Shown: positions 9,086 through 17,279, counted from the stretch's first letter. The stretch: 64,000 bases of DNA from Salinicoccus sp. YB14-2 (GCF_001265075.1 NZ_LFKO01000001.1:125527-189526); one strand, 5' to 3'. Translations and numbers: made by a program. The notes: generated by a model from the letters alone, not told the origin.

Positions 9086-10027
9086 CTACGTCCAATCACT
9101 GATCGGGGTCAGACGGCTCTCAATTTCCTGGCGCTTCTCTTCAAGCGCCGGCGGCAGATCAAGCTTTGTACCGAGTTCACTTTCGTCAGTATCCGCCGTA
9201 AAGCCTCTCGAGGCTGGACCGACGATTTCAAACATTACACCGTTGTCCTCACGGAAATAAAGACTCTCGAAATAATAGCGGTCGATCACACCGGTCGTCC
9301 GGTAGCCGCGCGCCTTCAATATCTCATCCACTTTCTCCAGGTCGGTATTTTCCGTCTGAACCGCCAGATGGTGAATCGTGCCGCGGCCCTGAACTTCAAT
9401 TCTGCCTTCTTTTTCACAGATGATGATTTCACCGGTCAATCGGTTTTTATTTGCACGAAGAATGGCATGGTTCAAAGTATTTTCAACGACTTCGTATTTG
9501 AAAATCTCTGTCAGCATATCCACCATTTTACCTTTGTCCCGCACATTAATCTGCACGGGACCCATGCCGAGGATCAGATGTTCTTCATCAACATCATTAT
9601 CCATCCATGGCTGCCATTCTGATGGGAGCGTCTCGCCTTCTGCGCTGAACAGTATCAGCTTTAAAGTATCCGCATCTTCAAATTCAAGGACCTTGCGGCC
9701 GAAATAATCTTTTTTTGTGCTGGAGAAGCCGAATTTTTCGAGGCGTTCCTGCCAGTAATCAAAGCTTGTTTCGTCTTTTACAAGCAGGCCGAGGGCGTGA
9801 TGGGCATTCGTGCCCTGTTTCCGGCCTGAGACATACGGCATATCAAAATAAGTGATGTCGTTGCCGGCAGTCCCTAATCTGTCTCCGTAAAACACGTGGT
9901 ACATGGTGTTGTCATTCTGGTTGATCGACACTTTAACACGTCTTAGACCCAATACTTCGGTGTAAAAATGGTTGTTCTTTTTCAAGTCTTTTGTGTACAT
10001 GGAAATATGATGATGTCTTTTGATCAT
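9086..10027 (-). CDS. VOC-family ring-cleaving dioxygenase (MhqO/MhqE-like)
   Basis: A 313-residue two-domain glyoxalase-fold protein. Domain 1 starts HHHISMYTKDLKKNNHFYTEVLG; domain 2 (from about residue 150) has IHHLAVQTENTD and ends with VMFEIVGPAS, supplying the His-His-Glu metal site. It is clearly paralogous to the gene at 14459-15418. Family members (B. subtilis MhqO/MhqE) are thought to cleave quinone or catechol adducts. Here it is sandwiched between cutC (6 bases upstream) and an iron-chelate transporter, which could point to catecholate metabolism rather than quinone stress; that is inference. Confidence 0.85.
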   Translation of the reverse strand: MIKRHHHISMYTKDLKKNNHFYTEVLGLRRVKVSINQNDNTMYHVFYGDRLGTAGNDITYFDMPYVSGRKQGTNAHHALGLLVKDETSFDYWQERLEKFGFSSTKKDYFGRKVLEFEDADTLKLILFSAEGETLPSEWQPWMDNDVDEEHLILGMGPVQINVRDKGKMVDMLTEIFKYEVVENTLNHAILRANKNRLTGEIIICEKEGRIEVQGRGTIHHLAVQTENTDLEKVDEILKARGYRTTGVIDRYYFESLYFREDNGVMFEIVGPASRGFTADTDESELGTKLDLPPALEEKRQEIESRLTPISDWT

Positions 10028-10033
10028 TGAACT

Positions 10034-10708
10034 TCACCCTTCCGGTTTAAAAAATGAATGGACCAGACGCTGTGACATTCCTGTTTTGAATGTGCCGTCC
10101 AGACGCACGCCGGCCCCGACATGTATGTACTCGAACGCATCCAGAAACTGACTGGCATTGTTTTCGTTGATGCCCCTGCCGGGCATGATGACTTTATTTT
10201 GTTCCTTGGCGAACTTATTCATCTCTATTAGAAGCGGCAGGTTCTCGCTCGCTTGCCCTTCTCCACCCGACGTGAGGATAGTCTGCACTTCTTCATACTT
10301 CATCAAAGTCTGCAGCGCTTCGAACTGGATACGTGCCGAGTCGAATGCACGATGGAAAGTAATGTTCAATCCTTCAGCACGGTCGATGACTTTCTTTAAA
10401 AAGTACTCGTCGACCACGCCCTCATATGTCAGCATCCCGATGACAATGCCTGCGGCATTCGTCTGTTTGATATAATTGATGTCACTCAGCATTTCCTGCT
10501 GGTCAAGTGCGTTATAGACGAAACCCCGGTTATGGGTTCTGACCATTACATGTATGGGGATGCGCGACAGTTTCGATGCCTCTTCAATCAAACCGATGCT
10601 CGGCGTCAAACCGTCTTCATTCATATTGGCACACAGTTCTATTCTGTCAGCCCCGTATTGGTTGGCATCGATGACATCCTGTATGTTTGTTGCGATCACT
10701 TCTAACAT
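10034..10708 (-). CDS. cutC: CutC family protein
   Basis: A 224-residue TIM-barrel protein of the CutC family, historically linked to copper homeostasis though its activity is unresolved. Diagnostic stretches are GADRIELCANMNEDGLTPS, MVRTHNRGFVYN, TFHRAFD and ILTSGGEGQA. ATG 10708 is chosen because GAGTGGAGTGGGTGTT precedes it. It is the first gene of a six-gene minus-strand run leading through the dioxygenase and iron-type transporter to rlmD. The start region carries a candidate Fur box at 10739-10753. Confidence 0.9.
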   Translation of the reverse strand: MLEVIATNIQDVIDANQYGADRIELCANMNEDGLTPSIGLIEEASKLSRIPIHVMVRTHNRGFVYNALDQQEMLSDINYIKQTNAAGIVIGMLTYEGVVDEYFLKKVIDRAEGLNITFHRAFDSARIQFEALQTLMKYEEVQTILTSGGEGQASENLPLLIEMNKFAKEQNKVIMPGRGINENNASQFLDAFEYIHVGAGVRLDGTFKTGMSQRLVHSFFKPEG

Positions 10709-10738
10709 AACACCCACTCCACTCAAGTCATTTTGTTT

Positions 10739-10753
10739 TTATAATCATTGACA
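10739..10753. promoter_or_regulatory. Candidate Fur/PerR-type box between cutC and the EamA gene
   Basis: On the minus strand TGTCAATGATTATAA matches the 7-1-7 consensus TGATAATNATTATCA at 11 of 14 positions. It lies 31 bases upstream of the cutC start and overlaps the -35 of the divergent promoter. It fits an iron-type operon but is only a sequence match. Confidence 0.4.
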
Positions 10754-10776
10754 TTACATATATTATATCTTATATA
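10748..10776 (+). promoter_or_regulatory. Promoter of the EamA transporter gene
   Basis: Perfect TTGACA (10748-10753), 17-base spacer, TATATA (10771-10776). Arms ATTACATA (10753-10760) and TATGTAAT (10784-10791) flank the -10 as an inverted repeat and could be an operator. Confidence 0.65.
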
Positions 10777-10809
10777 AGGATTGTATGTAATTATTTTAGG
10801 AGAGATCAA

Positions 10810-11691
10810 ATGAGACAGAGTTTAGCACCTTTCATGATTTTATTTGCAGCAATGCTCTGGGGTACAGCGGGAACGGCAAAGGCTTTCGCAAGCGAAGTCG
10901 ACAGTATATCAATGGGCGTTGTGAGACTGGTCGTCGGCGGTGTCATGCTGATGGCGATTGCCGTACTGACCAAAAAGATGACGTTTAAAGGCTGGCCGCT
11001 GAAACCTCTGATTATCGGAGGCATAGCGATGGCGCTTTTCCAGCCTTTCTTTTTCAGTGCTGTCGAACTGACGGGCATTGCTGTCGGTACGGTTGTTTCA
11101 ATAGGAAGCGCCCCTGTATTTTCCGGAATAATCGAATGGCTGATTTTTAAAATCAGACCTTCCCGGGTATGGTGGTTCTCCACATTTCTTGCCATTACAG
11201 GATGTATCATATTAATGTTCAACACAAATGCAGTAACCGTGGATGCTGCAGGCATCCTAGCCGGACTCGGCGCAGGTATTTCCTTCGCGAGCTTTACGAT
11301 GTCGAATTCAAGACTCGTCCAGTCACATGACTCGATTGCATCTGTTGCGATGATCTTCTGTCTGAGTGCTCTGATTCTGTCACCCTTCCTATTCATCAAC
11401 GATATGTCATGGCTCGGTGAAACGAATGGTTTTCTGGTCGCTTTACATATCGGACTGCTCGCAACCACTTTGGCATATTTTTTATTCTCAAGCGGTTTGA
11501 GATATGTAAAATCTTCAACAGCCGTCACATTGTCTCTCGCCGAGCCTTTGACTGCTTCACTTCTCGGCGTATTTTTGGTCGGTGAAACACTCGACAGCCT
11601 GTCTTGGGTCGGCCTCACCATGCTCCTTGCAGGCATCGTCATACTCGTTTTGCAGTCGAGACGGAATAAGAGACAGGCAGCGACTGTTTGA
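10810..11691 (+). CDS. EamA/DMT-family transporter
   Basis: A 293-residue membrane protein with ten predicted helices formed by two EamA repeats (about residues 8-140 and 150-283). Typical family features are the N-terminal ILFAAMLWGTAGTAKAFA and the second-repeat SLAEPLTASLLGVFLVGE. Drug/metabolite transporters of this type export amino acids or metabolites; the substrate is unknown. It has its own TTGACA/TATATA promoter and a TTTTAGGAGAGATCAA ribosome site. A 51-bp repeat array and a bidirectional terminator follow. Confidence 0.88.
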   Translation: MRQSLAPFMILFAAMLWGTAGTAKAFASEVDSISMGVVRLVVGGVMLMAIAVLTKKMTFKGWPLKPLIIGGIAMALFQPFFFSAVELTGIAVGTVVSIGSAPVFSGIIEWLIFKIRPSRVWWFSTFLAITGCIILMFNTNAVTVDAAGILAGLGAGISFASFTMSNSRLVQSHDSIASVAMIFCLSALILSPFLFINDMSWLGETNGFLVALHIGLLATTLAYFLFSSGLRYVKSSTAVTLSLAEPLTASLLGVFLVGETLDSLSWVGLTMLLAGIVILVLQSRRNKRQAATV

Positions 11692-11702
11692 TTTTAATCT
11701 GT

Positions 11703-11940
11703 GCTATAACTGGCTGATGGAATGTGAACATATAGCTTAAGAGTGTCCGCCGCGCTACAACCAACTTGTAGAAAAGACAGTTATAGCGTACGGCTGCTCA
11801 TTACGCTATAACTCTGCCGTTACATGGTTGGATATAGCGCCGAGGCAACGATTACGCTATAAACCGCTTAAAAAATCATCAATTGTAGCGTATGACAACA
11901 ACGCACGCTATAACCCGTTTAAAAAATATATATTTATAGC
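11703..11940. repeat. Five-copy degenerate 51-bp palindromic repeat array
   Basis: GCTATAA-type arms start at 11703, 11754, 11805, 11856 and 11907, exactly 51 bases apart. The opposing TATAGC-type arms start at 11731, 11782, 11833, 11884 and 11935, again 51 apart. Outside the arms the copies have diverged heavily, so only the arms and the spacing are conserved. The array lies between the convergent EamA and DUF1700 genes. Confidence 0.85.
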
Positions 11941-11960
11941 ACCACAAGGACCTTTCCATC

Positions 11961-12010
11961 AAAAAAAGCATCATCGATTCAATCTTATCTTGAGTCGATG
12001 ATGCTTTTTT
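11961..12010. terminator. Bidirectional terminator
   Basis: A 14-bp perfect stem (AAAAGCATCATCGA / TCGATGATGCTTTT) with A- and T-runs on either side. It serves both the EamA gene and the DUF1700 gene, which converge here. Confidence 0.9.
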
Positions 12011-12012
12011 AT

Positions 12013-13002
12013 TTAATGGATACTGATTGATCCCATCGAGGTTGTATATCTTGATGTGTATTCCGGATTTTCAACGATATAATTTTCAAGCTGGTTTAAG
12101 ACTTTGCCCATTTTCGTATTTGCAACAATCTGGGTGACGGTCGGTTTATCATTGTATACGACATTAATCGACCCCATATCGGTATGAGCCGTAATATTTG
12201 AATCTGGCTGTGCATTTTTAATGTCAATCGCTCCCATATTGGTCGAGTATGACTGATCGTTTGCAACGACATTATCCACTTTGATTTTGCCCATGTCTGT
12301 TGATAATTTCAAATCATCGAACCCACTGTCTTTCACGGTGACAGCGCCCATATCACTTGTAAACTCCCCGATAACACCGACAATATTTTCAACTTTCACA
12401 CCGCCCAGGTCGGCACCAACATCAAATTTTTTGGCTGTGAGTCCGTTCAGTGTTACTGCACCTTTATCTGTTCTGATTTTCAAATCAGTCAAAGTCTCCG
12501 GCCATACGATTGTCAATTTATCACTGCGGTAATTTCTGTTTCGAATAAACCCCAGTATATTGAAGTGGATCTTTTTGGCATTTTTACTGTTATGTCTGAA
12601 CAGGAGCTTATCACCGTCAACGCCGTGGGAGAATTCCCCCTGTTCACCGGCACTCTGAAAATCCATCTCGAATGTTGTACCGTTTCTGATTTCTACAGTT
12701 AAAAAGTCCCCTTTAATATCAATCACATTGATTTCTTTTGGATCGATATTCTGCATCAGATTCGACTGCATCGCAACATATTCAGGCGCCTCGTCACGCT
12801 CTTCAACATCTTCGACAGATAAAATCTCTTTAGCAATAGAAGACGGATCACCTAAAGTCGAGACGGCCGCTTCTTCACTTTCACCATCTTCCATACCTTC
12901 ATTGATATGATTTTCATACTCATTCAATATATCATTTCTGACTGTACTTGAAAGCTGCATCAGTTCATTTTCAAGATCTTTTAAAAATTCATTCTTTGTC
13001 AT
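12013..13002 (-). CDS. DUF1700/DUF4097 adhesin-like protein
   Basis: A 329-residue protein partnered with a PadR regulator. The N-terminal 70 residues (FLKDLENELMQLSSTVRNDILNEYENH) are a DUF1700 helical segment. Residues about 100-325 form a DUF4097-like beta-helix in which the phrase D(M/L)G-x-(V/I)-x-(V/I) recurs about every 20 residues (GAVTV, GKIKV, GAIDI, GSINV, GSISI). No transmembrane segment or signal peptide is seen. Such proteins are linked to envelope-stress responses (LiaX/YvlB relatives). ATG 13002 follows AAAGGGGAGAAATTT and lies 20 bases after padR. Confidence 0.78.
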   Translation of the reverse strand: MTKNEFLKDLENELMQLSSTVRNDILNEYENHINEGMEDGESEEAAVSTLGDPSSIAKEILSVEDVEERDEAPEYVAMQSNLMQNIDPKEINVIDIKGDFLTVEIRNGTTFEMDFQSAGEQGEFSHGVDGDKLLFRHNSKNAKKIHFNILGFIRNRNYRSDKLTIVWPETLTDLKIRTDKGAVTLNGLTAKKFDVGADLGGVKVENIVGVIGEFTSDMGAVTVKDSGFDDLKLSTDMGKIKVDNVVANDQSYSTNMGAIDIKNAQPDSNITAHTDMGSINVVYNDKPTVTQIVANTKMGKVLNQLENYIVENPEYTSRYTTSMGSISIH

Positions 13003-13022
13003 AATAAATTTCTCCCCTTTGT

Positions 13023-13337
13023 TTAATGTGTATCTTCGAGCAACTGGTTGACCGCCTTCGTATAGACTTTCCATTCTTCGTGTATACTTTCTAAATGTGC
13101 GTTCCCTTCAGCTGTTAAATTATAGTATTTCCTCGCCGGGCCCCCGGTCGATTCCTTGAAATGACTGTCAACATACCCTTCTTTGACCAGCCTTCTCAGC
13201 AGCGGATATAATGTACCATCCGCGATATTGATATACTTACCGATGTTTTGTGCGAGCTGATAGCCGTACTGCTCCTCCCGTTTGATAAACGACAAAACAC
13301 AAAGTTCCAGTGATCCCTTTTTAAACTGTGCGTTCAT
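13023..13337 (-). CDS. PadR-family transcriptional regulator
   Basis: A 104-residue winged-helix repressor of the short PadR class. The recognition region GTLYPLLRRLVKEGYVDSHF and the wing GPARKYYNLTAEG are typical. ATG 13337 is preceded by AAGGGGGTTGTCGA. It is the first gene of a two-gene operon with the DUF1700/DUF4097 protein, a common pairing in Firmicutes where the regulator senses a small molecule or envelope stress. Promoter motifs ahead of it (around 13380-13400) are A/T-rich, including an ACTAGTGAT/ATCACTAGT-like palindrome. Confidence 0.88.
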   Translation of the reverse strand: MNAQFKKGSLELCVLSFIKREEQYGYQLAQNIGKYINIADGTLYPLLRRLVKEGYVDSHFKESTGGPARKYYNLTAEGNAHLESIHEEWKVYTKAVNQLLEDTH

Positions 13338-13456
13338 TCGACAACCCCCTTTTCGACTGCTGTTCATCATTCACTACTTAGTTATAGTATATTGATCACT
13401 AGTGAATAATGCAAGGTATATGTATCAAGAATAAATAAAAATCTCCAAGCACAGAA

Positions 13457-13492
13457 AATCCCATCCCGGCTCAACCTGGCCGGGACGGGATT
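13457..13492 (-). terminator. Terminator of the mhqE-mhqD-GNAT operon
   Basis: A 14-bp stem with one mismatch (AATCCCATCCCGGC / GCCGGGACGGGATT) followed by TTTTC on the minus strand, just beyond the GNAT stop codon. Confidence 0.75.
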
Positions 13493-13505
13493 CTGCAATC
13501 ATCAT

Positions 13506-13787
13506 CTATTTCAGTACATCTTCATATTTTTCATGGTTCTTCTCAAGCCTTGCTTTCGCAAAAGGACATAGTGGGATGATTTTGAGCTCTTTCTCTCTTG
13601 CATATCCGACAATCGCTTCAAGCAATTTATCACCAATGCTCTGACCGCGGAGTGCTTCACTCACTTCAGTATGATCAATGATAATCTGCGTCTTGCCGTT
13701 ATGGACAAATGTCATCATGGCAAGCGGATGCTCTTCACTGCCGCCCATATAAAATTTGTTATGACCCAGCTTGACTGTAGTATCCAT
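13506..13787 (-). CDS. Small GNAT-like N-acetyltransferase (COG2388 type)
   Basis: A 93-residue minimal GNAT domain. The acetyl-CoA motif region is LRGQSIGDKLLEAIVGYAREK, followed by LKIIPLCPFAKARLEK with the conserved cysteine of the YjdJ/COG2388 subfamily. Full-size GNATs are longer, but this short form is a recognised family. It lies 40 bases after mhqD in the same direction and before a terminator, so it is probably the third gene of the MhqR-controlled operon. Its role in electrophile resistance is unproven. Confidence 0.82.
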   Translation of the reverse strand: MDTTVKLGHNKFYMGGSEEHPLAMMTFVHNGKTQIIIDHTEVSEALRGQSIGDKLLEAIVGYAREKELKIIPLCPFAKARLEKNHEKYEDVLK

Positions 13788-13827
13788 ATTTACAGCTCCT
13801 GTTCTTTAACAGATGGAAGTCGCTCTG

Positions 13828-14424
13828 TTACTTGTTCAGCCATTCTCCCGCTTTCTTCGCAGCTTCCTGCGGCAGGCTATGTCCGTTCACCCATGTATGC
13901 TCGACATCGGCACCGCGGTTTTTAAAGATTTCTACGACTTTTTCACTTTCATCCTCAGGAACGATTGGATCGCCTTTACCCAGTGACAGGAACACTTCAG
14001 CGTTATTCAGATTTTTATTATTATCTGAAAGGTCTACCGGATAGAGCGGTGCAAATAAAAGAGCTTTCTTGAAGTCCGCTTCGTCACGGAGCATCATGTT
14101 GATCGCTATATTTGAACCGTTGGAGAAGCCGACAAGAATCACATCTTCAGTTTTGAAATCATGTTTTTCTGCTGATTCTTTAATGAATTCAAGCAGTTCT
14201 TTCCCTCTGAATTCAAGGTCTTCCATATCATACTGCCCTTCGCCGTGGCGTTTGAAGTAACGATTCATGCCGCCTTCTTGAACATTACCGCGGATGGACA
14301 GGACACTGTAGTCGTTATTCAGCATTTCGGCAAGTGGAATCAGATCATGTTCAGTACCGCCTGTGCCGTGCAATAATACAAATACCGGTTCGCCTTTTTT
14401 GCCTTCTTTAAAAATGTGTAACAT
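13828..14424 (-). CDS. mhqD: Alpha/beta hydrolase, carboxylesterase MhqD-like
   Basis: A 198-residue phospholipase/carboxylesterase-type hydrolase. The oxyanion loop LLHGTGGTEHDLIPLA, the nucleophile elbow VGFSNGSN (Ser near residue 103) and the terminal WVNGHSLP histidine give a complete catalytic triad; the acid is likely in GKGDPIVP. It is cytosolic with no signal peptide. It follows mhqE by 34 bases. The equivalent S. aureus gene sits in mhqRED and is induced by quinones. Confidence 0.87.
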   Translation of the reverse strand: MLHIFKEGKKGEPVFVLLHGTGGTEHDLIPLAEMLNNDYSVLSIRGNVQEGGMNRYFKRHGEGQYDMEDLEFRGKELLEFIKESAEKHDFKTEDVILVGFSNGSNIAINMMLRDEADFKKALLFAPLYPVDLSDNNKNLNNAEVFLSLGKGDPIVPEDESEKVVEIFKNRGADVEHTWVNGHSLPQEAAKKAGEWLNK

Positions 14425-14458
14425 ATATAATTTCCTCCCAATTTTTTATCTATTATAA

Positions 14459-15418
14459 TTACTTACTTCGTGTTGTATCGAATGGTCTGATCTGTGATTC
14501 TATATACTCCCGCTGTGGTTCTAAGAACGGCGGCAGCGCCAATGATTCACCGAGTGTGTCATAGGGTTCGTCATCCATGAATCCCGGACCGTCCGTCGAC
14601 AGTTCGATCAATATATGGCCGACCCTCGAGTACAGTGCTTCGAAATAGAAGCGATTCACATTGCCTGAGTGGCTTAAGCCCATTTCATTGTATTTTTCTT
14701 CCCAATTTTTAATCGCTTCATGATCTTTCACTCTGAACGATACGTGGTGAACTTCACCGTAGCCCTGCATCGCTGACTGGGAGCCATCTTTACGCACGAT
14801 CACCTGACCGCCGTTTCCACCTTCGCCGACCTCCAGAACAACGACATCTTCCTCTTCCATCACAAGCTTCATATTGTAGATGCCCGTCAGATTTTCCACG
14901 AATTTATCTAAATAAGAGATTGTGATTTCAATCGGACCGAGCCCGTATATGGCTTTGTCCTCCGGCACTGGACCATTTTTCCATGGAGTGCCCGCCGCAA
15001 CACCTTCGTTGTTCTCGTCTGAGAACAGCTGGTACCTTTGTCCGTCGGCTTCTTCAAAAGGCAGAACCTTTTTGCCGAATAAATCCTGGATACCCTCATG
15101 CTTGACGTCAAATTCATCAAAGCGTTTTTGATAATATTCCAGTGCTACATCATCCGGCACTCTCAGTCCGATACGGCTGATTGAATTCGAACCTCTCTGC
15201 CCCGCCGGAACATTCGGGAAATCAAAGAAAGTTAAATCCGTTCCCGGACTGCCGACGTCATCGGCAAAAAATGTGTGATACGTGTGTATATCATCCTGGT
15301 TGACTGTTTTCTTAACAAGTCTCATGCCCAACACTTCAGTGATGAACTGATAGTTCCTCACTGCGTCGTTTGTCATTGCAGTGACATGATGAATACCCAG
15401 TAGTTCATGATTTACCAT
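14459..15418 (-). CDS. mhqE: VOC-family ring-cleaving dioxygenase MhqE/MhqO-like
   Basis: A 319-residue two-domain glyoxalase/dioxygenase protein, presumed to open the rings of quinone or hydroquinone species. Domain 1 begins LLGIHHVTAMTNDAVRNYQF; domain 2 contains VHHVSFRVKDH and ends with HILIELSTDGPG, giving the metal-binding His and Glu. It is a paralogue of the 9086-10027 gene. An AAAGGAGAGTTAAA ribosome site precedes ATG. A perfect MhqR-type palindrome lies 34 bases upstream, so the mhqE-mhqD-GNAT unit has its own regulated promoter. Confidence 0.88.
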   Translation of the reverse strand: MVNHELLGIHHVTAMTNDAVRNYQFITEVLGMRLVKKTVNQDDIHTYHTFFADDVGSPGTDLTFFDFPNVPAGQRGSNSISRIGLRVPDDVALEYYQKRFDEFDVKHEGIQDLFGKKVLPFEEADGQRYQLFSDENNEGVAAGTPWKNGPVPEDKAIYGLGPIEITISYLDKFVENLTGIYNMKLVMEEEDVVVLEVGEGGNGGQVIVRKDGSQSAMQGYGEVHHVSFRVKDHEAIKNWEEKYNEMGLSHSGNVNRFYFEALYSRVGHILIELSTDGPGFMDDEPYDTLGESLALPPFLEPQREYIESQIRPFDTTRSK

Positions 15419-15451
15419 TTTAACTCTCCTTTTTCTATCGTGACCTCATTA

Positions 15452-15469
15452 TATCTCGAAAACGAGATA
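15452..15469. promoter_or_regulatory. MhqR operator upstream of mhqE
   Basis: TATCTCGAAAACGAGATA: a perfect 7-4-7 inverted repeat. It resembles the operator I recall for MhqR in Bacillus and Staphylococcus (TATCTCGAATTCGAGATA). It lies between mhqR and mhqE, 34 bases before the mhqE ATG. Confidence 0.85.
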
Positions 15470-15492
15470 AGTTTTAAAAAGTTTGCTCAAAC

Positions 15493-15930
15493 TTAATGAG
15501 TCTGAGCACGCTTTGCTGATATTTTTTTCAAAGTCCTTCTGAATGCAGCGAGTTCTTCATCCGTCAGCTCTTCAAACAGTTCTTTGATGAGTTCCGCATG
15601 CGGCGGGAAAATTTCCACCATAAGTTCACGTCCCTTATCCGTCAGAAACGCGTAGCTGATCCTCCGGTCATTCGTATCCGGACGTCTGTCCACATAACCT
15701 TTTTCAACGAGTTTATCCACCACATAAGTTGTACTGCTGCTGGCAATCAAAATACGATTTTTAATATGCTGTATCGGCTGGTCACCTTTGTTGTATAATA
15801 GTTCCAGTACAGCAAATTCGGTGATGTTCAAACCGTAATGCGAAACATCTTTCTTAACGTTACTTTCGAGGTATTCGTTTGTACGTTTCACACCTACAAA
15901 GGCTTTCAAAGCTTCTTTTGCGCGATCCAT
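15493..15930 (-). CDS. mhqR: MarR-family repressor MhqR
   Basis: A 145-residue MarR winged-helix protein. The recognition helix region IASSSTTYVVDKLVEKGYVDRRPDTNDRR includes the canonical D-x-R-x-DRR wing. Context assigns it: it precedes an mhqE/mhqD pair and two MhqR-type operators are present, one before mhqE and one in its own promoter, implying autoregulation and derepression by quinones. An AGAAGGTGAGACA ribosome site precedes the ATG. Confidence 0.88.
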   Translation of the reverse strand: MDRAKEALKAFVGVKRTNEYLESNVKKDVSHYGLNITEFAVLELLYNKGDQPIQHIKNRILIASSSTTYVVDKLVEKGYVDRRPDTNDRRISYAFLTDKGRELMVEIFPPHAELIKELFEELTDEELAAFRRTLKKISAKRAQTH

Positions 15931-15958
15931 TGTCTCACCTTCTATCGTTTAACACATT

Positions 15959-15976
15959 TATTTAAAATTCGAGATA
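15959..15976. promoter_or_regulatory. Half-degenerate MhqR operator in the mhqR promoter
   Basis: TATTTAAAATTCGAGATA: the right half site (TTCGAGATA) matches the presumed MhqR operator fully, and the left half keeps only part. It lies 29 bases upstream of mhqR and 68 bases upstream of the divergent dehydratase gene. Confidence 0.65.
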
Positions 15977-16043
15977 ATTTTAGTATGTTTTGTTACTTTT
16001 GTCAAATCCTTAGTATAAATCCAGTAGAAAAGAGGTTTTATTT

Positions 16044-17000
16044 ATGATTTCCATTAATAATATATATCAAGCACGTGAAAAGATTAAACCTTTTATTGTA
16101 AAGACGCCTTTGGTGCGCCTTCAGAATCTGGACGAGTATGCGGGCTGCGAAGTGTATGCAAAACTCGAGAATATGCAGAACACTAAAGCTTTTAAGCTCC
16201 GCGGCGCGATGAATAAAATTCTCAGCTTGACCGACGACGAAAAGACAGCCGGTATCATATGTTCCTCTTCAGGGAACCATGGCCAGGCAGTCAGCTTCGC
16301 ATCAAAACTGCTTGGAATAAAAGCCACAATCGTCATTCCCGAAACAGCACCTGAGTTTAAAGTCGAAGCCATCAGACAGCACGGGGCGGAGACTGAATTC
16401 TGCACAGTTGATGACCGCTTCATTATAACTGAACAACTGGCTGAAAAACATGGGTATACTATCGTTCCACCGTTCGAAGATGATCTTGTCATGGCCGGCC
16501 AGGGCACTGTCGGTCTTGAAATAATGGATGAAGATATCCCATTCGACCATGTGTTCGTTCCTGCAAGCGGCGGCGGACTCATTGGCGGAGTATCCACTGC
16601 GATGAAAGAATCCGGATTCAAAGGCAAAATCATCGGCGTGGAGCCGGAAAAGCTGCCCCGATATACGAAAAGTCTGGAAGCCGGCGAACCGGTCCAGCTT
16701 GAATCACAGAAAACGATTGCCGATGCATTAGTCGTCAACCGTCCGGGTCATTTGAATTTTGAAGTCGTCCAAAAACATGTGGACAAATTTCTAAACGTCT
16801 CGGATGAAACAATGCTGAAAGCCCAGAAGATGATGTTGATGGAAGGTAAAATTCTCGCAGAAGTCTCCTCCTGCATTGGACTCGGTGCCCTTCTCGATAA
16901 AAAATCAGATGTTAAAAAAGATGATAAAGTCTGCCTCGTCGTTTCAGGCGGCAACCTCGGCTTCGATCAGCTCGAGCTGCTGGAGGACATTGAATATTGA
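16044..17000 (+). CDS. PLP-dependent threonine/serine dehydratase
   Basis: A 318-residue fold-type II PLP enzyme of the catabolic threonine ammonia-lyase class. The Schiff-base lysine is in NTKAFKLRGAMN (near residue 52). The phosphate loop is SSGNHGQAVSFASKL; VSGGNLG near the C-terminus contacts the pyridine nitrogen. No C-terminal ACT domain is present, so it is not the isoleucine-inhibited IlvA type. The start follows AGAAAAGAGGTTTTATTT. It is monocistronic with a strong terminator and is divergent from mhqR. Confidence 0.87.
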   Translation: MISINNIYQAREKIKPFIVKTPLVRLQNLDEYAGCEVYAKLENMQNTKAFKLRGAMNKILSLTDDEKTAGIICSSSGNHGQAVSFASKLLGIKATIVIPETAPEFKVEAIRQHGAETEFCTVDDRFIITEQLAEKHGYTIVPPFEDDLVMAGQGTVGLEIMDEDIPFDHVFVPASGGGLIGGVSTAMKESGFKGKIIGVEPEKLPRYTKSLEAGEPVQLESQKTIADALVVNRPGHLNFEVVQKHVDKFLNVSDETMLKAQKMMLMEGKILAEVSSCIGLGALLDKKSDVKKDDKVCLVVSGGNLGFDQLELLEDIEY

Positions 17001-17008
17001 TTGAATGC

Positions 17009-17042
17009 GCCTGGTAAACAAAGTGTTTACCAGGCTTTTTTT
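17009..17042 (+). terminator. Terminator of the threonine dehydratase gene
   Basis: A 12-bp perfect stem GCCTGGTAAACA / TGTTTACCAGGC, 3-base loop, then seven T residues. Confidence 0.92.
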
Positions 17043-17225
17043 GTTTTGAAAGTGTATTCAAATATCCTCTTATATTCTGCCGGATACGAACAACTTCGTG
17101 TTTCCCAAAGACTTATTCAACACATTCTCCCGCATTAAACCTGCGCCGTAAAATTAATTTAAACATTGTAAGCCCATCGCTACAGTATTCTCCGCTTTCT
17201 TTAAGATGGATTTCTAAAAACATGT

Positions 17226-17263
17226 TTGACACAACCGTACATATTGTATATATTAAGTATACA
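17226..17263 (+). promoter_or_regulatory. Promoter and operator of the GntR-ABC operon
   Basis: TTGACA (17226-17231), 17 bases, TATATT (17249-17254). A perfect 6-7-6 inverted repeat TGTATA / TATACA (17245-17263) overlaps the -10. This fits autorepression by the GntR/YtrA-type regulator encoded downstream. The rest of 17043-17225 holds nothing I can identify. Confidence 0.7.
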
Positions 17264-17279
17264 CACTATGTAAGGTGAG

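Noticed and set aside
10806-11642. 278-residue minus-strand frame opposite the EamA gene
   Set aside because: Shadow of a real membrane-protein gene; the plus strand has promoter, ribosome site and family motifs.
16044-17000. Biosynthetic IlvA
   Set aside because: No C-terminal ACT-like regulatory domain and length of only 318 residues; a catabolic-type dehydratase fits better.
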